The notes: a model not told the origin generated them from the sequence alone. Shown: positions 1 to 15,000, numbered from the stretch's first letter. The stretch: DNA of 64,000 nt from an uncultured Dehalococcoidia bacterium (GCA_958295765.1 CATQHB010000001.1:268301-332300), one strand, 5' to 3'. Numbers and translations are program-made.

Positions 1-3000
1 GCCAAGTGTAGGTGGCGGCGGCCTGGTGGCCGGTCGGCGTGCCGCTTACCTGGTGGCTGGCGTTCCTGCTTATGCCGGCCGGCAGGGCCGGGCTGAGGGT
101 ATAGGTCAGCGTCCCGTCGCCGCCGCTGGCGGTGGGCAGGGTGAAGGCGGTTATCGCCCGGCCCTGCGCCCAGGACTGATTGGCGATCGTCGTCGCGAAG
201 GCCGGGGACAAGTCTTTGGCGATAGTTATGGTGAAGGTCAACTCCGCCGAGTCGCCGTCAACGTCGGTGGCCTGCCAGGTGTAGGTAGCGGCGGCCTGGT
301 GGCCCGACGGCGTGCCGGTAACCCGGTGGCTGGCGTTCTGGCTCAGGCCGTTGGGCAGGGCCGGGCTGAGGGTGTAGGTCAGCGGGCCGTCGCCGCCGGT
401 GGCGGTGGGCAGGGTGAACCCGCTTATCTGCTGGCGCTGCGTCCAGGACTTATCGGCGATAGTCTGCGCGCCGAAGGTCGGCTCCCGGTCTTCGGGAGTG
501 GGGCCGGTAGTCCCCGGCCGGCGCGCTATGGTGATGGTGAAGGTCAACGCCGCCGTATCGCCGTCAACGTCGGTGGCCGTCCAGGTGTAGGTAGCGGCGC
601 CCTGGTAGCCGGTGGGCGTGCCGCTGATCCGGTGGCTGGCGTTCTTGCTCACGCCGGCGGGCAGCGCGGGGCTGATGGTATGGGTCAGCGTACCGTCGCC
701 GCCGGTGGCGGTGGGCAGGGTGAACCCGGTTATCGCCCGGCGCTGGGTCCAGGACTGGTTGCCGATCGTCGTTGCGAAGGACGGGGACAAGTCCTCGGCG
801 ATCGTTATGGTGAAGGTCAATTCCGCTTCATCCCCGTCGGCGTCGGTGGCCTTCCAGGTGTAGGTAGTAGCGGTCTGGTGGCCGGTAGGAGCGCCGCTTA
901 CCGCGTGGCTGGCGTTCTTGCTCACGCCGGCGGGCCAGGCCGGGCTGAGGGTATGGGTCAGCGTCCCGTCGCCGCCGGTGGCGGTGGGCAGGGTGAACCC
1001 GGTTATCGCCTGCCGCTGCGTCCAGGACTGGTCGGCGATGGACTGGGCGCCGAAAGTCGGCGTCAGGTCTGCGGGGTTAATGACGCGCTCTTGAGCGATC
1101 GCTATGGTGAAGGTAAGCTGCGCCGCGTCGCCGTCGGCGTCCGTAGCCTTCCAGGTGTAGGCGGTGGCGGCCTGGTGAGCCGTCGGCGTGCCGCTTACCT
1201 GGTGGCTGGCGTTCTTGCTCATGCCGGCGGGCAAGGCCGGGCTGATGGTATAGACCAGCGGGGTATCGCCGCCGCTGGCGGTGGGCAGGGTGAAGGCGGT
1301 TATCGCCTGGTTCTGCGTCCACGTCCGGTTGGCGATAGTCTGAGCGCCAAAAGACGGCACCAGGTCTTCGGCGATAGTTATGCTGAAGGTCAACTCCGCC
1401 GCATCGCCGTCAGCGTCCGTAGCCTTCCAAGTGTAGGTAGTGGCGGCCTGGTAGCCCGACGGCCGGCCGCTTACCTCATGGCTGGCGTTCTTGCTCACGC
1501 CGGCGGGCAGGGCCGGGGTGAGGGCGTAGGTCAACGTACCGTCGCCGCCGGTGGCGGTGGGTAGAGTGAAGGCGGTTATCGCCTGGTTCTGCGTCCAAGT
1601 CTTGTTGCCTATAGTTGTCGAGAAGGACGGGGACAAGTCCTCGGTTATGGTTATGGTGAAGGTCAATTCAGCCGCGTCGCCGTCAGCGTCCGCAGCTTTC
1701 CAAGTGTAAGTAGTGGCGGTCTGGTGGCCCGTAGGCGTACCGCTTACTTCATGGCTGGCGTTCTTGCTTATGCCGGCGGGCAGGGCCGGGCTGAGGGCGT
1801 AGGTCAACGAACCGTCGCCGCCGGTGGCGGTGGGCAGGGTAAAGGCAGTTATCGCCTGGTTCTGCGTCCAGGTCTGGTTGGCGATGGTCGTCGAGAAGGA
1901 CGGGGCATTGTCCTGCGCTACTGTGATGGCGAAGGTCAATTCAGCCGCATCGCCGTCAGCGTCCGTAGCCTTCCAGGTGTAGGTTGTCGCGGTCTGGTGG
2001 CCGGTAGGCGTGCCGGTTACCCGGTGGCTGTCGTTCTTGGTTGTGCCGGTGGGCAATGCCGGGCTGAGGGCGTAGGTCAGCGTACCGTCGCCGCCGGTGG
2101 CGGTGGGCAGGGTGAACGCCGTTATCGCCTGGTTCTGCGTCCAGGTCTTGTTGGCGATGGTGGTCGAGCCGAAGGACGGGGACAAGTCCTCGGCTATGGT
2201 GATGGTGAAGGTCAATTCAGCCGCATCGCCGTCGGTGTCCGTTGCTTTCCAGGTGTAGGTTGTCGCGGTTTGGTGGCCGGTCGGCGTGCCGCTTATCTGG
2301 TGGCTGGCGTTCTTGCTTATGCCGGCCGGCAGCGCCGGGCTGAGGGCGTAGGTCAGCGAACCATCGCCGCCGGTGGCGGTGGGCAGGGTGAAGGCGGTTA
2401 TCGCCTGGTTCTGCGTCCAAGTCTTGTTGGCGATGGTGGTTGAGCCGAAGGACGGGGACAAATCCTCGGCGATAGTTATGGTAAAGGTCAATTCAGCCGC
2501 ATCGCCATCCGCATCCGTCGCTTTCCAGGTGTAGGTGGTAGCGGTCTGGTGGCTTGTCGGCGTGCCGCTTACTTCGTGGCTGGCGTCCTTACTCACGCCG
2601 GCGGGTAGGGCCGGGGTGAGAGCGTAGGTCAGCGAGCCATCGCCGCCGGTGGCGGTGGGCAGGTCAAGCGCAGTTATTGCCGTGTTCTGCGTCCACGTCT
2701 GGTTGGCGATGGTGGTCGCGCCGAAAGACGGGGTGTTGTCCTGCGCTATCGTGATAGTAAAGGTCAATTGAGCCGCATCGCCGTCAGCGTCCGTAGCCTT
2801 CCAAGTGTAAGTGGTAGCGGTCTGGTGGCCGGTAGGCGTGCCGGTTACTTGGTGGTTGTTATCCTTGCTCACGCCGGCGGGCAGGGCCGGACTGAGGGCG
2901 TAGGTCAGCGTGCCATCGCCGCCGGTGGCGGTGGGCAGGGTGAAGGCGGTTATCGCCGTATTCTGCGTCCAGGTCTGGTTAGCGATGGTCGTCGAGAAGG

Positions 3001-6000
3001 ACGGGGACAAGTCCTCGGCTATGGTGATGGTGAAGGTTAGCTGCGTCGCATCGCCATCCGCATCCGTCGCCTTCCAAGTGTAGGTGGTGGCGGTTTGGTG
3101 GCCCGTAGGCGTGCCGCTTACTTGGTGGCTGGCGTTCTTGGTTGTGCCGGCGGGTAGCGTCGGGGTGAGGGCGTAGGTCAAGCTACCGTCCCCGCCGGTG
3201 GCGGTGGGGAGGGTGAAAGCGGTTATCGCCGTGTTCTGTGTCCAGGTCTTGTTGCCTATGGTCGCCGAGAAGGACGGGGTGTTGTCCTGCGCTATGGTGA
3301 TAGTAAAAGTCAATTCAGCCGCATCGCCGTCAGCGTCCGTAGCCTTCCAAGTGTAGGTGGTAGCGGTCTGGTGGCCGGTGGGCGTGCCGCTTATCCGGTG
3401 GCTGGCGTTCTTGCTTACGCCGGCGGGCAGGGCCGGGGTTAGGGTGTAGGTCAGCGAACCATCGCCGCCGGTGGCGGTGGGCAGCGTGAAGGCGGTTATC
3501 GCCTGGTTCTGCGTCCAAGTCTTGTTGGCGATGGTCGTTGAGAAGGACGGGGTGTTGTCCTGCGCTATCGTGATGGTAAAGGTTAGTTGCGCCGCATCGC
3601 CGTCGCCGTCGGTGGCCTTCCAGGTGTAGGTGGTAGCGGTCTGGTGGCCGGTGGGCGTGCCGGTTACCCGGTGGCTGGCGTTCTTGCTCAGGCCAGCGGG
3701 CAGGGCCGGGCTGATTGTGTAGGTCAACGGGGTGTCGCCGCCGGTGGCGGTGGGTAGGTCAAGCGCAGTTATTGCCGCGTTCTGCGTCCACGTCTGGTTG
3801 GCGACGGTCGTTGCGCCGAAGGACGGGGCCAAGTCCTCGGCGATGGTTATGGTGAAGGTTAGCTGCGCCGCATCGCCGTCAGCGTCCGTAGCCTTCCAGG
3901 TGTAGGTGGTAGCGGTCTGGTGGCTTGTCGGCGTGCCGGTTACCCGATGGCTGGCGTTCTTGCTTACGCCGGCGGGCAGCGCCGGGGTGATGGCGTAGGT
4001 CAATGAGCCATCGCCGCCGGTGGCGGTGGGCAGGGTAAAGGCGGTTATCGCCGTGTTCTGCGTCCACGTCTGGTCGGCGATAGTGGTCGAGAAGGACGGG
4101 GTGTTGTCCTGCACTATAGTGATGGTGAAGGTCAATTGAGCCGCATCGCCGTCGGTGTCCGTCGCTTTCCAGGTGTAGGTTGTCGCGGTCTGGTGGCCCG
4201 TAGGCGTGCCGCTTACTTCGTGGCTGGCGTTCTTGGTTACGCCGGCGGGCAGGGCCGGGGTGAGGGCGTAGGTTAGCGAACCGTCGCCGCCGGTGGCGGT
4301 GGGTAGAGTGAAGACCGTTATCGCCGTGTTCTGCGTCCACGTCTGGTCGGCGATAGTGGTCGAGAAGGACGGGGTGTTGTCCTGCGCTATCGTGATGGTG
4401 AAGGTCAACTCTGCTGCATCGCCGTCAGCGTCTGTCGCTTTCCAGGTGTAAGTGGTAGCGGTCTGGTGGCCGGTGGGCGTGCCGGTTACCCGGTGGCTGG
4501 CGTTCTTGGTTATGCCGGCGGGCAAGGCCGGGCTGAGGGCGTAGGTCAACGAACCATCGCCGCCGGTGGCGGTGGGCAGGTCAAGGGCGGTTATCGCCGT
4601 GTTCTGCGTCCACGTCTGGTTGGCGATGGTCATCGCGCCGAAGGACGGGGACAAGTCCTCGGCGATAATTATGGTAAAGGTTAGCTGCGTCGCATCGCCG
4701 TCGGTGTCCGTTGCTTTCCAGGTGTAGGTAGTAGCGGTCTGGTGGCCGGTGGGCGTGCCGCTTACCTCATGGCTGGCGTTCTTGGTTATGCCGGCGGGTA
4801 GCGTCGGGCTGAGGGCATAGGTCAACGAACCGTCGCCGCCGGTGGCGGTGGGCAGGGTGAAGGCGGTTATCGCCGTGTTCTGCGTCCACGTCTGGGCGGC
4901 GATAGTGGTCGAGAAGGACGGGGACAAGTCCTCGGCGATAGTTATGGTGAAAGTCAACTCTACCGCATCGCCGTCAGCGTCCGTCGCCTTCCAGGTGTAG
5001 GTTGTCGCGGCCTGGTGGCCGGTCGGCGTGCCGCTTACCTCATGGCTGGCGTTTTTGGTTACGCCGGCGGGTAGCGTCGGGCTGAGGGCGTAGGTCAACG
5101 AACCATCGCCGCCGGTGGCGGTGGGCAGGGTGAAGGCGGTTATCGCCGCGTTCTGAGTCCACGTCTGGTTGGCGATGGTCGTCGAGAAGGACGGCGCCAA
5201 GTCTTGGGCGATGGTGATGGTGAAGGTCAACTCTACCGCATCGCCATCCGCGTCCGTTGCCTTCCAGGTGTAGGTGGTGGCGGTTTGGTGGCCCGTCGGC
5301 GTGCCGCTTACCTGGTGGCTGGCGTTCTTGGTTACTCCGGCGGGTAGCGACGGGCCGATTGTATAGGTCAACGGGGTGTCGCCGCCGGTGGCGGTGGGCA
5401 GGTCAAGCGCAGTTATCGCCGTGTTCTGCGTCCAGGTCTGGTTGGCGATGGTGGTTGAGCCAAACGTCGGGGCCAAGTCCTCGGCTATGGTGATGGTGAA
5501 GGTTAGTTGCGCCGCATCGCCGTCAGCGTCCGTAGCTTTCCAAGTATAAGTGGTGGCGGCCTGGTGGCCGGTGGGCGTGCCGCTTATCCGGTGGCTGGCG
5601 TTCTTGCTTACGCCGGCGGGTAGGGCCGGGGTAAGGGTGTGGGTCAACGAACCGTCCCCGCCGGTGGCGGTGGGCAGGGTGAACGCGGTTATCGCCTGGT
5701 TCTGCGTCCACGTCTGGTTGCCGATAGTGGTTGAGAAGGACGGGGCGTTGTCCTGCGCTACCGTGATGGTGAAGGTTAGCTGCACAGCATCGCCATCCGT
5801 GTCCGTCGCCTTCCAGGCGTAGGTGGTGGCGGCCTGGTGGCCGGTCGGCGTGCCGCTTACGGTGAACGGGGTAGTGGTGGCGCGGGTTACGCCGGCGGGC
5901 AGGGCCGGGGTGAGGGCGTAGGTCAACGTACCGTCGCCGCCGGTGGCGGTGGGTAGCGTGAACGCCGTTATCGCCTGGCGCTGGGTCCAAGTCTGGTTGC

Positions 6001-9000
6001 CGATGGTCGCCGCGCCGAAGGACGGGGACAAGTCCTCGGCGATGGTTATGGTGAAAGTCAACTCTACCGCATCGCCGTCGGTGTCGGTGGCCTTCCAAGT
6101 GTAGGTTGTCTCGGCCTGGTGGCCGGTGGGTGTGCCGGTTACCCGGTGGCTGGCGTTCTTACTCAGGCCAGCGGGCAGCGCCGGGCTGATGGTGTAGGTC
6201 AGCGGGGTGTCGCCGCCGGTGGCGGTGGGCAGGTCAAGAGCGGTTATCGCCGCGTTCTGCGTCCAGGTCTGGTTGGCAATGGTGGTTGCGCCGAAGGACG
6301 GGGCCAAGTCCTCGGCAATAGTTATGGTGAAGGTCAACTCCACTTCGTCCCCGTCGGCATCTGACGCCTTCCAGGTGTAGGTGGTGGCGGCCTGGTGGCC
6401 GGTGGGCGTGCCGCTCACGGTGAACGCGGCCTCGGTAGTAGTGGCTACGCCGGCGGGCAGAGCCGGGCTGAGGGCGTAGGTCAGCGTACCATCGCCGCCG
6501 GTGGCGGTGGGCAGGGTGAAGGCAGTTATCGCCTGGCGCTGCGTCCAGGTCCGGTTGCTGATGGTCTGGGCGCCGAAGGACGGGGACAAGTCCTCGGCGA
6601 TAGTTATGGTGAAGGTCAACTCCACCGCGTCCCCGTCCGCATCCGTCGCCGTCCAGGTGTAGGTGGTGGCGGCCTGGTGGCCGGTGGGCGTGCCGCTCAC
6701 GGTGAACGGGGTAGTGGTGGCGCGGGTCAGGCCGGCCGGCAGGGCCGGGCTGAGGGTATAGGTCAGCGGGGTGTCGCCGTCGGCCGCCTCGGGCAGGGTG
6801 AACGCCGTTAGCGGCTGCCGCTGCGTCCCGGACTGGTCGGCGATAGTCTGGGAGCCGAAGGTCGGCACGCCGTCAACCTGGACGTAGAACAGGATAGCCG
6901 CCTCGTCTCCGGCTGCGTTGAATACGGACCACTTGTATTGCGTCCGGGACATTGGCTCGGTGGGAGTACCGCTAACCCTGACCCGCTGCTCGGTGGTGGT
7001 GGCCGTCACACCGGCGGGCAACGCCGGGCTGAGGGTGTAGGTCAGCGACCCGTCATCGCCGTCAGACTGGGGGAGCAGGAACGCGGTTATCGGCTGGCGC
7101 TGCGTCCAGGACTGGTCATCAATCAAATCCAGGAAGGCCGGAGGGTCCGCATCATCCTCATCGGGTTTATCGGCCTTATCCCGAGGCTCCACCACAAATG
7201 AGGTCACGGCCAGGTTGAACGAAAGGCTCGCGGTGTCGCCGTCGGCATCCCGCGCCGTCCAGGTGTACCGCTCCACCGGATCGAGGAGGGTTGGCGTACC
7301 ACTCACCCGGGAGGGGGTCGTGGTCGCGCGGGTCAGGCCGACGGGCAGCAGCGCCGGGCTGAGGGTATAGGTCAGGTCACCATCGCCACCGGTCGCCAGC
7401 GGCAGGTCGAAAGGCTCTATTTCAGCGTGTATCTTAAGGTACTGGTTGTCTATGGACTGGTCGCCAAAGCTCGGCACGCCGTCAATCTGGATGGTGAAGG
7501 TGAGGCTCACCGTGTCGCCGTCAGCGTCCTGCGCCGTCCAGGTGTAGGTGGTGGCGATTGCCAGTTTCACGCTGGGCGTCCCGCTCACGGTGAACGGGGT
7601 AGTGGTGGCGCGGGTTACGCCGGCCGGCAACGCCGGGCTGAGGGCGTAGCTCAGCGGGGTCTCGCCGGTGGCGGACACGGGCAGGTCAAAGGCGTTTATC
7701 GGATCGTACTGCCTCCATGACTGGTTGGGTATGGTCGTCGCGAAGGACGGCCGGCCGTCCACGCTGATGTCGAAGGTTATGCTTGCCGTGTCGCCATCGG
7801 CGTCGGTGGCGGTCCAGGTGTAGGTGGTGGCGCCCTGATACCCGGTCGGCGCGCCGCTCACGGCAAAGGGGGTAGTGGTGGCGCGGGTTACGCCGGCGGG
7901 CAGCGGCGGGTCGATGGTGTAGGTCAGCGTGCCATCGCCGCCGGTGGCGGTGGGCAGGGTGAACCCGGTTATCGCCTGGTTCTGCACCCAGGACTGGTTG
8001 GCGATGGTGGTCAAGCCGAAGGACGGGGCCAAGTCCTCGGCGATAGTTATGGTGAAGGTCAACTCCGCCGCATCGCCGTCAGCATCGGTCGCTTTCCAGG
8101 TGTAGGTAGTCTCGGCCTGGTAGCCGGTGGGCGTGCCGCTTACCTCGTGGCTGGCGTTCTTGCTCAGGCCGGCGGGCAGGGCCGGGCTTAGGGCGTAAGA
8201 CAGCGGAGTATCGCCGCCGTTGGCGGTGGGCAGGGTGAACCCGGTTATCGCCTGGTGCTGCGTCCAGGTTTTGTTGCCGATAGTCGTCGAGAAGGACGGG
8301 GCGTTGTCCTGCGCTATAGTGATGGTGAAGGTTAGCTGCGCCGCATCGCCGTCAGCATCCGTTGCTTTCCAAGTGTAGGTAGTGGCGGTCTGGTGGACCG
8401 TCGGCGTGCCGCTCACGGTGAACGCGGCGGAGGTAGTGGTGGCTACGCCGGCGGGCAGCGTCGGGCTGAGGGAGTAGGTCAGCGTGCCGTCGCCGCCGGT
8501 GGCGGTGGGCAGGGTGAAGGCGGTTATCGCCGCGTTCTGAGTCCACGTCTGGTTGGCGATGGTGGTTGAGAAGGACGGGGCCAAGTCCTCAGCGATAGTT
8601 ATGGTGAAGGTAAGAGTTGCCGCATCGCCGTCACCGTCCGTAGCTTTCCAGGTATAGGTAGTGGCGGCTTGGTGGCCGGTCGGCGTGCCGCTTACTTCGT
8701 GGCTGTTATCCTTGCTCACGCCGGCGGGCAGGGCCGGGCTGAGGGCGTAGGTCAAGCTGCCATCGCCGCCGGTGGCGGTGGGCAGAGTGAACGCGGTTAT
8801 GGCCTGGCGCTGCGTCCACGTCTTGTTGCCGATAGTCGTTGAGAAGGACGGGGACAAGTCCTCGGCAATAGTTATAGTGAAAGTCAATTCAGTCGCATCG
8901 CCGTCGGTGTCAGTAGCCTTCCAGGTGTAGGTTGTCTCAGTCTGGTGGCCGGTCGGCGTGCCGTTTACCCGGTGGCTGGCGTTCTTGGTTGTGCCGGCGG

Positions 9001-12000
9001 GCAGAGCCGGGCTGATTGTATAGGTCAGCGGAGTGTCGCCGCCGGTGGCCGTCGGCAGGTCAAGCGCAGTTATCGCCGCGTTCTGTGTCCACGTCTGGTT
9101 GGCAATGGTGGTTGCGCCGAAGGACGGGGACAAGTCCTCAGCTATGATGATGGTGAAGGTTAGTTGCGCCGCATCGCCGTCGGCATCCGTCGCTTTCCAA
9201 GTATAGGTTGTCTCGGCCTGGTGGCCAGTGGGCGTGCCGCTCACCGAGTAGGGGGTGGTGGTGGCTACCCCGGTGGGCAGGGCCGGGCTGATAGTGTAGG
9301 TCAGCGGAGTGTCGCCGCCGGTGGCGGTGGGCAGAGTGAAGGCAGTTATCGCTTGGTTCTGCGTCCAGGTTTTGTTACCGATGGTGGTTGAGAACGTCGG
9401 CGCCAAGTCTTGGGCAACGGTAATCGTGAAGGTTAGTTGCGCCGCATCGCCATCTGCGTCCGTCGCTTTCCAAGTGTAAGTGGTGGCGGTTTGGTGGCCG
9501 GTGGGCGTGCCGCTTACTTCGTGGCTGGCGTTCTTGCTCAGGCCGGCGGGCAGGGCCGGGCTGAGGGCGTAGGTCAACGTACCATCGCCGCCGGTGGCGG
9601 TGGGCAGGTTCAGGGCAGTTATCGCCTGGTTCTGCGTCCAGGTCTGGTTGGCGATGGTGGTTGAGCCGAAGGACGGGGACAAGTCCTCGGCTATGGTGAT
9701 GGTGAAGGTTAGTTGCGCCGCATCGCCGTCCGTATCCGTTGCTTTCCAGGTGTAGGTTGTCTCGGCCTGGTGGACGGTGGGCGTACCGCTTACTTCGTGG
9801 CTGGCGTTCTTGCTCACCCCGGCAGGCAGGGCGGGAGTGAGGGCGTAAGTCAGCGTACCATCGCCGCCGGTAGCGGTCGGCAGGGTGAACCCAGTTATGG
9901 CCTGGTTCTGAGTCCAGGTCTTGTTGCCGATGGTGGTCGAGAAGGACGGGGTATTGTCCTGCGCTATAGTTATGGTGAAGGTCAATTCCGCCGCATCACC
10001 GTCGGTGTCGGTGGCTTTCCAAGTGTAGGTGGTGGCGGCCTGGTGGCCGGTCGGCGTGCCGCTTACTTCATGGCTGGCGTTCTTGCTCACGCCGGCGGGC
10101 AGGGCCGGGGTTAGGGCGTAGGTCAGGCTGCCATCACCGCCGGTGGCGGTGGGCAGGGTGAATCCAGTTATGGCCTGGTTCTGCGTCCAGGTCTTGTTGC
10201 CGATGGTGGTCGAGAAGGACGGGGACAAGTCCTCGGCGATAGTTATGGTGAAGGTAAGAGTTGCCGCATCGCCGTCGGTGTCGGTGGCCTTCCAGGTGTA
10301 GGTTGTCTCGGCCTGGTGGCCGGTGGGCGTGCCGCTTACCTCATGGCTGGCGTTCTTGCTCAGGCCGGCGGGCAGGGCCGGAGTGAGGGCGTAGGTCAAG
10401 TTGCCATCGCCGCCGGTGGCGGTGGGTAGGGTGAGGGCGGTTATGGCCTGGTTCTGCGTCCAGGTCTGGTTGGCAATAGTCGTTGAGCCGAAGGAAGGAG
10501 ACAAGTCCTCGGCTATGGTGATGGTGAAGGTCAATTCAGCCGCATCGCCGTCCGTATCCGTTGCTTTCCAGGTGTAACTGGTGGCGGTCTGGTGGGCGGT
10601 GGGCGTGCCACTTACTTCGTGGCTGGCGTTCTTGCTCACTCCGGCGGGCAATGCTGGGCTGAGGGCGTAGGTCAAGCTGCCATCGCCGCCGGTGGCCGTG
10701 GGCAGGGTGAACGCAGTTATCGCCTGGTTCTGAGTCCACGTCTGGTTGGCAATGGTGGTTGAGCCAAAGGACGGGGACAAGTCCTCGGCTATGGTGATGG
10801 TGAAGGTTAGTTGCGCCGCATCGCCGTCGGTGTCCGTAGCTTTCCAAGTGTAGGTTGTCTCGGCCTGATACCCGGTCGGCGTGCCGCTCACCGAGTAGGG
10901 GGTGGTGGTGGCTACCCCGGCGGGCAGGGACGGGCTGAGCGTGTAGATCAGCGGAGTGTCGCCGCCGGTGGCCGTGGGTAGGGTGAGGGCGGTTATGGCC
11001 TGGTTCTGCGTCCACGTCTGGTTGGCAATAGTCGTTGAGCCGAAGGACGGGGACAAGTCCTCGGCTATGGTTATGGTGAAGGTTAGCTCTGCCGCATCGC
11101 CATCCGCGTCGGTGGCCTTCCAGGTGTAGGTGGTCTCGGCCTGGTGGCCGGTCGGCGTACCGCTTACCCGGTGGCTGGCGTTCTTGCTTATGCCGGCCGG
11201 TAGCGACGGGCTGATTGTATAGGTCAGCGGAGTGTCGCCGCCGGTGGCCGTCGGCAGGTCAAGCGCAGTTATCGCCGTGTTCTGCGTCCAGGTCTGGTTG
11301 GCAATAGTCGTTGAGCCGAAGGACGGGGACAAGTCCTCGGCTATGGTTATGGTGAAGGTTAGTTGCGCCGCATCGCCGTCGGTGTCGGTGGCTTTCCAAG
11401 TATAGGTTGTCTCGGGCTGGTGGCCGGTGGGCGTGCCACTCACCGAGTAGGGGGTGGTGGTGGCTACCCCGGTGGGCAGGGACGGGCTGAGCGTATAGGT
11501 CAGCGGAGTGTCGCCGCCGCTGGCGGTGGGCAGGGTAAAGGCAGTTATCGCAGTGTTCTGCGTCCACGTCTGGTTGGCGATGGTGGTCGAGCCAAACGTC
11601 GGCGCCAAGTCTTGGGCAACAGTAATCGTAAAGGTCAATTCAACCGCATCGCCGTCGCCGTCCGTCGCTTTCCAGGTGTAGGTGGTCTCAGTCTGGTGGC
11701 CGGTCGGCGTGCCGCTTACTTCGTGGCTGGCGTCCTTGGTTGTGCCGGCGGGCAGGGCCGGAGTGAGGGCGTAGGTCAGCGTGCCGTCGCCGCCGGTGGC
11801 GGTGGGCAGGGTGAAGGCGGTTATCGCCTGGTTCTGCGTCCACGTCTTGTTGCCGATAGTCGTCGAGCCAAAGGACGGGGACAAGTCCTCAGCGATGGTT
11901 ATGGTGAAGGTTAGTTGCGCCGCATCGCCGTCGGTGTCGGTAGCCTTCCAGGTGTAGGTAGTGGCGGCTTGGTGGCCGGTCGGCGTGCCGCTCACCGAGT

Positions 12001-15000
12001 AGGGGGTGGTGGTGGCTACCCCGGCGGGCAGGGACGGGCTGAGGGCGTAGGTCAAGCTGCCGTCGCCACCGGTGGCGGTGGGTAGGGTGAGCGCGGTTAT
12101 GGCCTGGTTTTGCGTCCAAGCCTGGTTGGCGATTGTTGTTGCGCCGAAGGACGGGGACAGGTCCTCAGCGATAGTTATGGTGAAGGTCAATTCAGCCGCA
12201 TCGCCGTCAGTGTCCGTAGCCTTCCAGGTGTAGGTGGTGGCGGCTTGGTGGCCGGTGGGCGTGCCGGTTATCTGGTGGCTGGCGTTCTTGCTTATGCCGG
12301 CGGGTAGGGCCGGGGTTAGGGCGTAGGTCAATGAGCCATCGCCGCCGGTGGCGGTGGGCAGGGTGAAGGCGGTTATCGCCGTGTTCTGCGTCCACGTCTG
12401 GTTGGCGATTGTTGTTGCGCCGAAGGACGGGGACAAATCCTCGGCGATAGTTATGCTGAAGGTCAATTCAGCCGCATCACCGTCGGTGTCGCTGGCTTTC
12501 CAAGTATAGGTAGTAGCGGCCTGGTGGCCGGTCGGCGTGCCGCTTACTTCGTGGCTGGCGTTCTTGCTTATGCCGGCGGGTAGGGCCGGGGTTAGGGCGT
12601 AGGTCAAGTCGCCGTCGCCGCCGGTGGCGGTGGGCAAGGTGAAGGCGGTTATCGCCGTGTTCTGCGTCCAGGACTTGTTGCCGATAGTCGTTGAGAAGGA
12701 CGGGGACAAGTCCTCGGTTATGGTTATGGTGAAGGTTAGCTGCGCCGTGTCGCCGTCGGTGTCGGTGGCTTTCCAGGTGTAGGTGGTGGCGGTCTGGTGG
12801 GCCGTCGGCGTGCCGCTCACGGTGAACGCGGCGGAGGTAGTGGTGGCTACGCCGGCCGGTAGGGCCGGGGTGAGGGTGTAGGACAGCGTCCCGTCGCCGC
12901 CGGTGGCGGTGGGCAGGGTGAAGGCGGTTATGGCCTGGTTTTGTGTCCAGGTTTTGTTGCCTATGGTGGCGGCGCCGAAGGTGGGGGACAAGTCCTCGGC
13001 GATGGCGATGGTGAAGGTTAGTTGCGCCGTGTCGCCGTCGGTGTCGGTCGCTTTCCAGGTGTAGGTGGCGGCGGTTTGGTGGCCGGTGGGCGTGCCGGTT
13101 ATTTGGTGGCTGGCGTTCTTGCTTATGCCGGCCGGTAGGGCCGGGCTGAGGGCGTAGGTCAAGCTGCCATCGCCGCCGGTGGCGGTGGGCAGAGTGAAGG
13201 CGGTTATCGCCTGGTTCTGCGTCCACGTCTTGTTGCCGATAGTCGCCGAGAAGGACGGGGACAAGTCCTCATTTATGGTGATGGTGAAAGTCAATTCAGC
13301 CGCGTCGCCGTCGGTGTCGCTGGCCTTCCAGGTGTAGGTTGTCTCAGTCTGGTGGCCGGTCGGCGTACCGCTTACCTGGTGGCTGGCGTTCTTGGTTAGG
13401 CCGGCGGGTAGCGACGGGCTGATGGTGTAGGTCAGCGTGCCGTCGCCGCCGGTGGCGGTGGGCAGGGTGAAGGCGATTATCGCCGTGTTCTGCGTCCAGG
13501 TCTGGTTAGCGATGGTGGTTGAGAAGGACGGGGACAAGTCCTCGGCGATAGTTATGCTGAAAGTCAATTCAGCAGTGTCGCCGTCGGTGTCGGTGGCCTT
13601 CCAAGTGTAGGTGGTGGCGGTTTGGTGGCCGGTCGGCGTGCCGGTTACTTCGTGGCTGGCGTTCTTGCTTATGCCAGCAGGCAGCGTAGGGCTGAGGGCA
13701 TAGGTCAGCGAACCATCGCCGCCGGTGGCGGTAGGCAGAGTGAAGGCAGTTATCGCCGTGTTCTGTGTCCACGTCTGGTTGGCGATAGTGGCTGAGAAGG
13801 ACGGGGACAAGTCCTCGGTTATGGTTATGGTGAAGGTCAATTCAGCCGCATCACCGTCGGAGTCGGTAGCCTTCCAAGTATAGGTGGTGGCGGCCTGGTG
13901 GCCGGTCGGCGTGCCGCTTACTTCGTGGCTGGCGTTCTTACTCACTCCGGCTGGCAGGGCCGGGGTTAGGGCGTAGGTCAAGCTGCCATCGCCGCCGGTG
14001 GCGGTGGGCAGGGTGAAGTCGGTTATCGCCTGGTTCTGCGTCCAGGTTTTGCTACCGATAGTTGTCGAGAAAGACGGAGACAAGTCCTCGGTGATAGTTA
14101 TGGTGAAGGTCAATTCAGCCGCATCGCCGTCAGCGTCCGTTGCCTTCCAGGTGTAGGTGGTGGCGGTCTGGTGGCCGGTGGGCGTGCCGCTTACTTCGTG
14201 GCTGGCGTTCTTGCTTACGCCGGCGGGTAGGGCCGGGGTTAGGGCGTAGGACAGCGGAGTGTCGCCGCCGGTGGCGGTGGGTAGGGTTAGGGCGGTTATG
14301 GCCTGGTTCTGCGTCCAGGTTTGGTTGCTTATGGTGGTGGAGAAGGACGGGGACAAGTCCTCGGCGATAGTTATGGTGAAGGTCAATTCAGCCGCGTCGC
14401 CGTCGGTGTCGCTGGCTTTCCAGGTGTAGGTGGTAGCGGTTTGGTGGGCCGTCGGCGTGCCGCTTACCCAGTGGCTGGCGTTCTTGCTTATGCCGGCGGG
14501 CAGGGCCGGGGTTAGGGCGTAGGTCAAGCTGCCGTCGCCGCCGGTGGCGGTGGGTAGGGTGAACGCGGTTATCGCCTGGTTCTGTGTCCAAGTCTTGTTG
14601 CCGATAGTCGTTGAGCCAAACGTCGGCGCCAAGTCTTGGGCAACGGTAATGGTGAAAGTAAGCTGCGCCGCATCGCCGTCGGTGTCGCTGGCTTTCCAAG
14701 TGTAGGTAGTAGCGGCCTGGTGGCCGGTGGGCGTGCCGCTTATTTCGTGGCTGGCGTTCTTACTTACTCCGGCGGGTAGGGCCGGGGTCAGGGCGTAGGT
14801 CAGCGTCCCGTCGCCGCCGGTGGCGGTGGGCAGGGTTAGGGCGGTTATGGCCTGGTTCTGCGTCCAGGCTTGGTTGCTGATGGTGGCGGCGCCAAAGGAC
14901 GGAGACAAGTCCTCGGCGATGGCGATGGTGAAGGTTAGTTGCGCCGTGTCGCCGTCGGTGTCGGTGGCTTTCCAGGTGTAGGTGGTGGCGGCTTGGTGGG

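Noticed and set aside
1077..15000. Repeated minus-strand frames rich in His and Arg (such as 3879-4340 and 12477-13226)
   Set aside because: Out-of-phase readings of the same Ig-like repeats; each is broken by stops and has no plausible protein features.
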